Assembly (NCBI GenBank): GCA_023418355.1 | Contig: JAEZZU010000112.1 | Span: 1-7,581, forward strand | DNA length: 7,581 bases | Direction of reading: 5' to 3' | From: Pseudomonadota bacterium | GTDB taxonomy: Bacteria > Pseudomonadota > Gammaproteobacteria > Burkholderiales > Burkholderiaceae_C | Shown here: positions 5,635 through 7,581 of the stretch, piece by piece | Position numbering within the stretch: position 1 is the stretch's first letter | How the letters are laid out: every line of letters starts with the position of its first letter | Translations under genes and position numbers: made by a program | The notes under the pieces: generated by a model | What the model was told of the DNA's origin: nothing | Database searches by the model: none | The model's input: the letters and a program-made list of their open reading frames with translations, nothing else

Positions 5635-6150
5635 TCAGCGCTTGTTCGACTGAGAAGCCTTGCGCACGGTCTGAATCACGTTGAACACCACCCACAGCAC
5701 GATGACCACGGGCAGCAGGTCAGGCGCAAAAATGCCCGCCACCACCAGCATGGGAATCAGCAACACCCAACCCAGAGAGCTGGCCTGCGGCTTGCCCTTG
5801 GATGTGCCCTGAGCCTGCGCCTGCTGCTGCAACTGCTGGGCCTTGCGCTGAAAGCGCGCCACGGCACCTTCCACGCTGCCGGGCTCGGTGGTAGGTGCCG
5901 CTGCGCTGGAAGGCTTGGGGGCTGGTGCGGCGGGCGTGCGGCCCCACTCCTGCTCGGACGACTGCAGGGCAGACTTCTCGCCCAGCGCACGCAGGCGCTG
6001 GCGTTGCTGCTCATGCTCGGCCCAGGCCATCAAGTCTTCGACATAGCGCACATAGTCGCCATCGGGCGGGCCGCTGAAGTCGTTGTAATTCGGGCGGGAA
6101 GGCGCAAACAGGCGGGTCTTGCGATGGTGATTTTTGGGCAGTAATGCCAT
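5635..6150 (-). CDS. Uncharacterised 171-aa membrane protein between coaBC and dut
   Basis: I do not recognise this gene. The protein has a basic N-terminus (MALLPKNHHRKTRLF), a short segment that looks conserved (NYNDFSGPPDGDYVRYVEDL, 21-40), a Glu/Arg-rich helical stretch (41-68), a low-complexity Pro/Ala linker (71-90), a Gln-rich, possibly coiled-coil segment (94-114), and one strongly hydrophobic block at 126-160. That block is broken by a central APDLLP turn, so it may be one long helix or a two-helix hairpin. The tail is short and basic. No catalytic motif or cysteine is seen. GGAGG lies 5 bases before the ATG, a strong start, and the gene is 25 bases from coaBC and 31 from dut, clearly within the operon. 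Most of it should face the cytosol. The same frame stays open far into coaBC, but nothing supports a longer protein. Confidence 0.82.
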   Translation of the reverse strand: MALLPKNHHRKTRLFAPSRPNYNDFSGPPDGDYVRYVEDLMAWAEHEQQRQRLRALGEKSALQSSEQEWGRTPAAPAPKPSSAAAPTTEPGSVEGAVARFQRKAQQLQQQAQAQGTSKGKPQASSLGWVLLIPMLVVAGIFAPDLLPVVIVLWVVFNVIQTVRKASQSNKR

Positions 6151-6175
6151 TCCTCCCTCCACTTCTTGATGTGAT

Positions 6176-7405
6176 TCAGGCCTTGGTCTGCGCGGCAGGC
6201 AGTCGTCGTGCCAGCTCTGCCACCAGCTGGCGACCCAGCTCGGCCTTGCTGGCGCGTGGCAGCTCGCGGTGGCCGCTGGCATCAACCAGCAGCAGCGCGT
6301 TGTCATCCTGCCCGAAAGTGGCGGGCCCAATATTGCCCACCAGCAAAGGCACGCCCTTGCGCGCGCGTTTGGCGGTGGCATGGGCCAGCAAGTCATGGCT
6401 TTCGGCCGCAAAACCCACGCAGTACAGCTCACCGCTTTGCGCGCGCGCTGACTTGGCCACCGTGGCGAGGATGTCGGGGTTCTCGACAAAAGCCAGCGCA
6501 GGCACATCGCCCGAGCCATCTTTCTTGATCTTCTGGTCTGCGGCATTCGCAGGGCGCCAGTCAGCCACCGCGGCCGTGGCGATAAAAATCGATGCGTGAT
6601 CGACCTGCGATTGCACCGCATCCAGCATCTGCAGGGCCGACTGCACATTGATGCGTTTCACGCCACGCGGCGTGGGCAAGTGCACAGGGCCAGCCACCAG
6701 GGTCACATCCGCACCAGCCGCCTTGGCGGCTGCCGCAATCGCAAAACCCATCTTGCCGCTGGACAGATTGGTGATGCCGCGCACCGGGTCAATCGCTTCA
6801 AACGTGGGGCCTGCGGTGATGAGCAGCTTTTGCCCGGCCAGCACCTTGGGGGCAAAGAAAGCGGCAATGTCTTCGAGCAGCTCTTCGGGCTCCAGCATGC
6901 GGCCATCGCCCGTCTCGCCACAGGCCTGTTCCCCCACGCCCACGCCCAGCACATGGGCACCGTCCTGTGCGGCCTGGGCAAAGTTGCGCTGGGTGGCGGG
7001 GTGTGCCCACATCTCGCGGTTCATGGCAGGGGCCAGCAGCAGCGGCACACGCTCGATAGGGCGCGCCAGGCACATGAGGCTGAGCAGCTCATCGGCCCTG
7101 CCCTGCGCCAGCTTGGCGACAAAGTCTGCGCTGCAGGGGGCGATGACGATGGCGTCGGCCTCGCGGCTCAGATTGATGTGGGGCATGTTGTTGCCCTCGC
7201 GGGCATCCCACTGTGAGGTGTAGACCGTGCGGCCCGACAGCGCCTGCATGGTCACCGGGGTGATGAACTGCTCGGCAGCTTCCGTCATCACCACCTGCAC
7301 CGTGGCGCCAGCCTTGGTCAGCAGACGGCACAGATGCGCGCTTTTGTAGCACGCCACGCCCCCGGAGAGGCCCAGAACAATATGTTTGCCAGCGAGTTCT
7401 TGCAT
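6176..7405 (-). CDS. coaBC: Bifunctional phosphopantothenoylcysteine decarboxylase / phosphopantothenate–cysteine ligase
   Basis: A 409-residue bifunctional enzyme of coenzyme A synthesis. CoaB joins 4'-phosphopantothenate to cysteine using CTP, and CoaC decarboxylates the product with FMN to 4'-phosphopantetheine. The CoaC part (about 1-185) shows LGLSGGVACYKS (11-22), the catalytic His in MPHINL (H76), the PAMNREMW motif (126-133) and the active-site Cys in ACGETGDGRM (C162). The CoaB part (about 192-400) begins LLITAGPTFEAIDPVRGITN with NLSSGKMG (213-220), the AAVADWRP segment (278-285), KIKK (292-295) and ENPDIL (308-313). Length and motifs match E. coli Dfp. The ATG at 7405 was chosen because the family begins at this point; no Shine-Dalgarno site precedes it, and the promoter position suggests a leaderless mRNA. 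It is the first gene of the minus-strand cluster. Confidence 0.96.
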   Translation of the reverse strand: MQELAGKHIVLGLSGGVACYKSAHLCRLLTKAGATVQVVMTEAAEQFITPVTMQALSGRTVYTSQWDAREGNNMPHINLSREADAIVIAPCSADFVAKLAQGRADELLSLMCLARPIERVPLLLAPAMNREMWAHPATQRNFAQAAQDGAHVLGVGVGEQACGETGDGRMLEPEELLEDIAAFFAPKVLAGQKLLITAGPTFEAIDPVRGITNLSSGKMGFAIAAAAKAAGADVTLVAGPVHLPTPRGVKRINVQSALQMLDAVQSQVDHASIFIATAAVADWRPANAADQKIKKDGSGDVPALAFVENPDILATVAKSARAQSGELYCVGFAAESHDLLAHATAKRARKGVPLLVGNIGPATFGQDDNALLLVDASGHRELPRASKAELGRQLVAELARRLPAAQTKA

Positions 7406-7411
7406 GGGCCG

Positions 7412-7444
7412 AATGTAGCAGAGGCGGCGCGGGGCAACTGTCAA
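7412..7444 (-). promoter_or_regulatory. Predicted promoter of coaBC, possibly leaderless
   Basis: On the minus strand, TGC precedes TACATT (7412-7417), an extended -10 form, and the last T is followed by CGGCCC and then the coaBC ATG. The expected start of transcription, seven bases past the -10, is the A of that ATG. A perfect TTGACA lies at 7439-7444, but its 21-bp spacer is longer than the usual 17, so the two elements may not act together. The absence of a ribosome site fits a leaderless message. This is prediction only. Confidence 0.45.
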
Positions 7445-7519
7445 TGTGTGCGGCGCATAACCAGCGATATGCCCAAGGTCGATTGACCTAGCGCGCCACG
7501 GCCTTTGTCCGGCGGAACC

Positions 7520-7525
7520 TATAAT
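7520..7525 (+). promoter_or_regulatory. Predicted -10 box of the pyrG promoter
   Basis: A consensus TATAAT lies 32 bases before the pyrG ATG, predicting a start near 7532 and a short leader of about 26 nt. No acceptable -35 is seen at 16-18 bp spacing; the TTGACC at 7483-7488 is 31 bp away and too distant to serve. Only a weak ribosome site (ACAAGAC) precedes the ATG. Confidence 0.5.
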
Positions 7526-7557
7526 CTCGCTTTACCACCACCATAAAAACACAAGAC

Positions 7558-7581
7558 ATGACCAAATTCGTCTTCGTCACA
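7558..7581 (+). CDS. pyrG: CTP synthase, first eight codons (3' end outside window)
   Basis: The last 24 bases encode MTKFVFVT, which matches the strongly conserved start of bacterial CTP synthase (MTKFVFVTGGVVSSLGKG). CTP synthase makes CTP from UTP, ATP and glutamine. With only eight residues visible, the call rests on this N-terminus, the preceding TATAAT, and the fact that the frame is open to the window edge. The gene is divergent from coaBC, whose CoaB activity consumes CTP, so the two neighbours are linked metabolically. Any shared control is speculation. Confidence 0.75.

Noticed and set aside
5635..6648. A 337-residue reading of the membrane protein gene extending into coaBC
   Set aside because: The extra N-terminal half overlaps the CoaB coding region out of frame and is Arg/Ser-rich; a strong ribosome site marks the internal ATG at 6150 instead.
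7483..7525. TTGACC (7483) and TATAAT (7520) as one -35/-10 pair for pyrG
   Set aside because: The spacer would be 31 bp, well outside the workable range of about 15-20; only the -10 is retained.
1..7581. CRISPR array, tRNA or rRNA, toxin–antitoxin or phage defence genes
   Set aside because: No regularly spaced repeats, cloverleaf or rRNA-like sequence, or nuclease/toxin motifs were seen on either strand; the only repeats are the two hairpin elements and the promoter half-sites.

Overview
The window looks like chromosomal DNA of a GC-rich betaproteobacterium of the family Comamonadaceae (Comamonas/Delftia/Acidovorax type). The grounds are protein similarity recognised by eye, the coaBC–dut cluster next to pyrG, GC-rich codon use, and two intergenic repeat elements of a kind I recall from this family. 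No database was searched, so the genus is uncertain.

Left edge (1-128): the last 39 codons of a transposase, probably ISL3 family, and the presumed right end of that insertion sequence. It lies only 22 bp past the stop codon of the next gene.

Region A (151-4654) is a divergent signalling and redox locus. On the minus strand, a secreted PepSY-domain protein (1704-2060) is followed by a membrane flavocytochrome of the ferric reductase type (151-1515). On the plus strand, a second exported PepSY protein (2218-2559), an OmpR-type response regulator (2559-3230) and a sensor histidine kinase (3227-4654) overlap in sequence and form one tight operon. The 157-bp region between the two PepSY genes holds four TGAA/TTCA half-sites starting at 2132, 2143, 2154 and 2165, an exact 11-bp period. 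They form two direct-repeat boxes in opposite orientation, each 8 bp from a -10-like hexamer. This is the geometry expected if the response regulator activates both operons. The inferred model is that the kinase senses an extracytoplasmic cue (metal, redox or envelope state) and controls a PepSY/flavocytochrome module plus its own operon.

The 188-bp gap between the minus-strand PepSY and flavocytochrome genes contains a roughly 118-bp inverted-repeat element flanked by 7-bp direct repeats, resembling a MITE and able to fold into a branched hairpin. A second long hairpin repeat (4654-4729) begins at the histidine kinase stop codon.

Region B (4740-7405) is a minus-strand housekeeping cluster: coaBC (coenzyme A synthesis), an unidentified 171-aa membrane protein, dut (dUTPase) and a yjdM/phnA zinc-ribbon protein, ending in a clear intrinsic terminator. 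The coaBC promoter appears to start transcription at or next to the ATG. At the right edge the first eight codons of pyrG (CTP synthase) run on the plus strand behind a consensus TATAAT.

No tRNA, rRNA or CRISPR array was seen, and no stretch over 300 bases lacks a gene.
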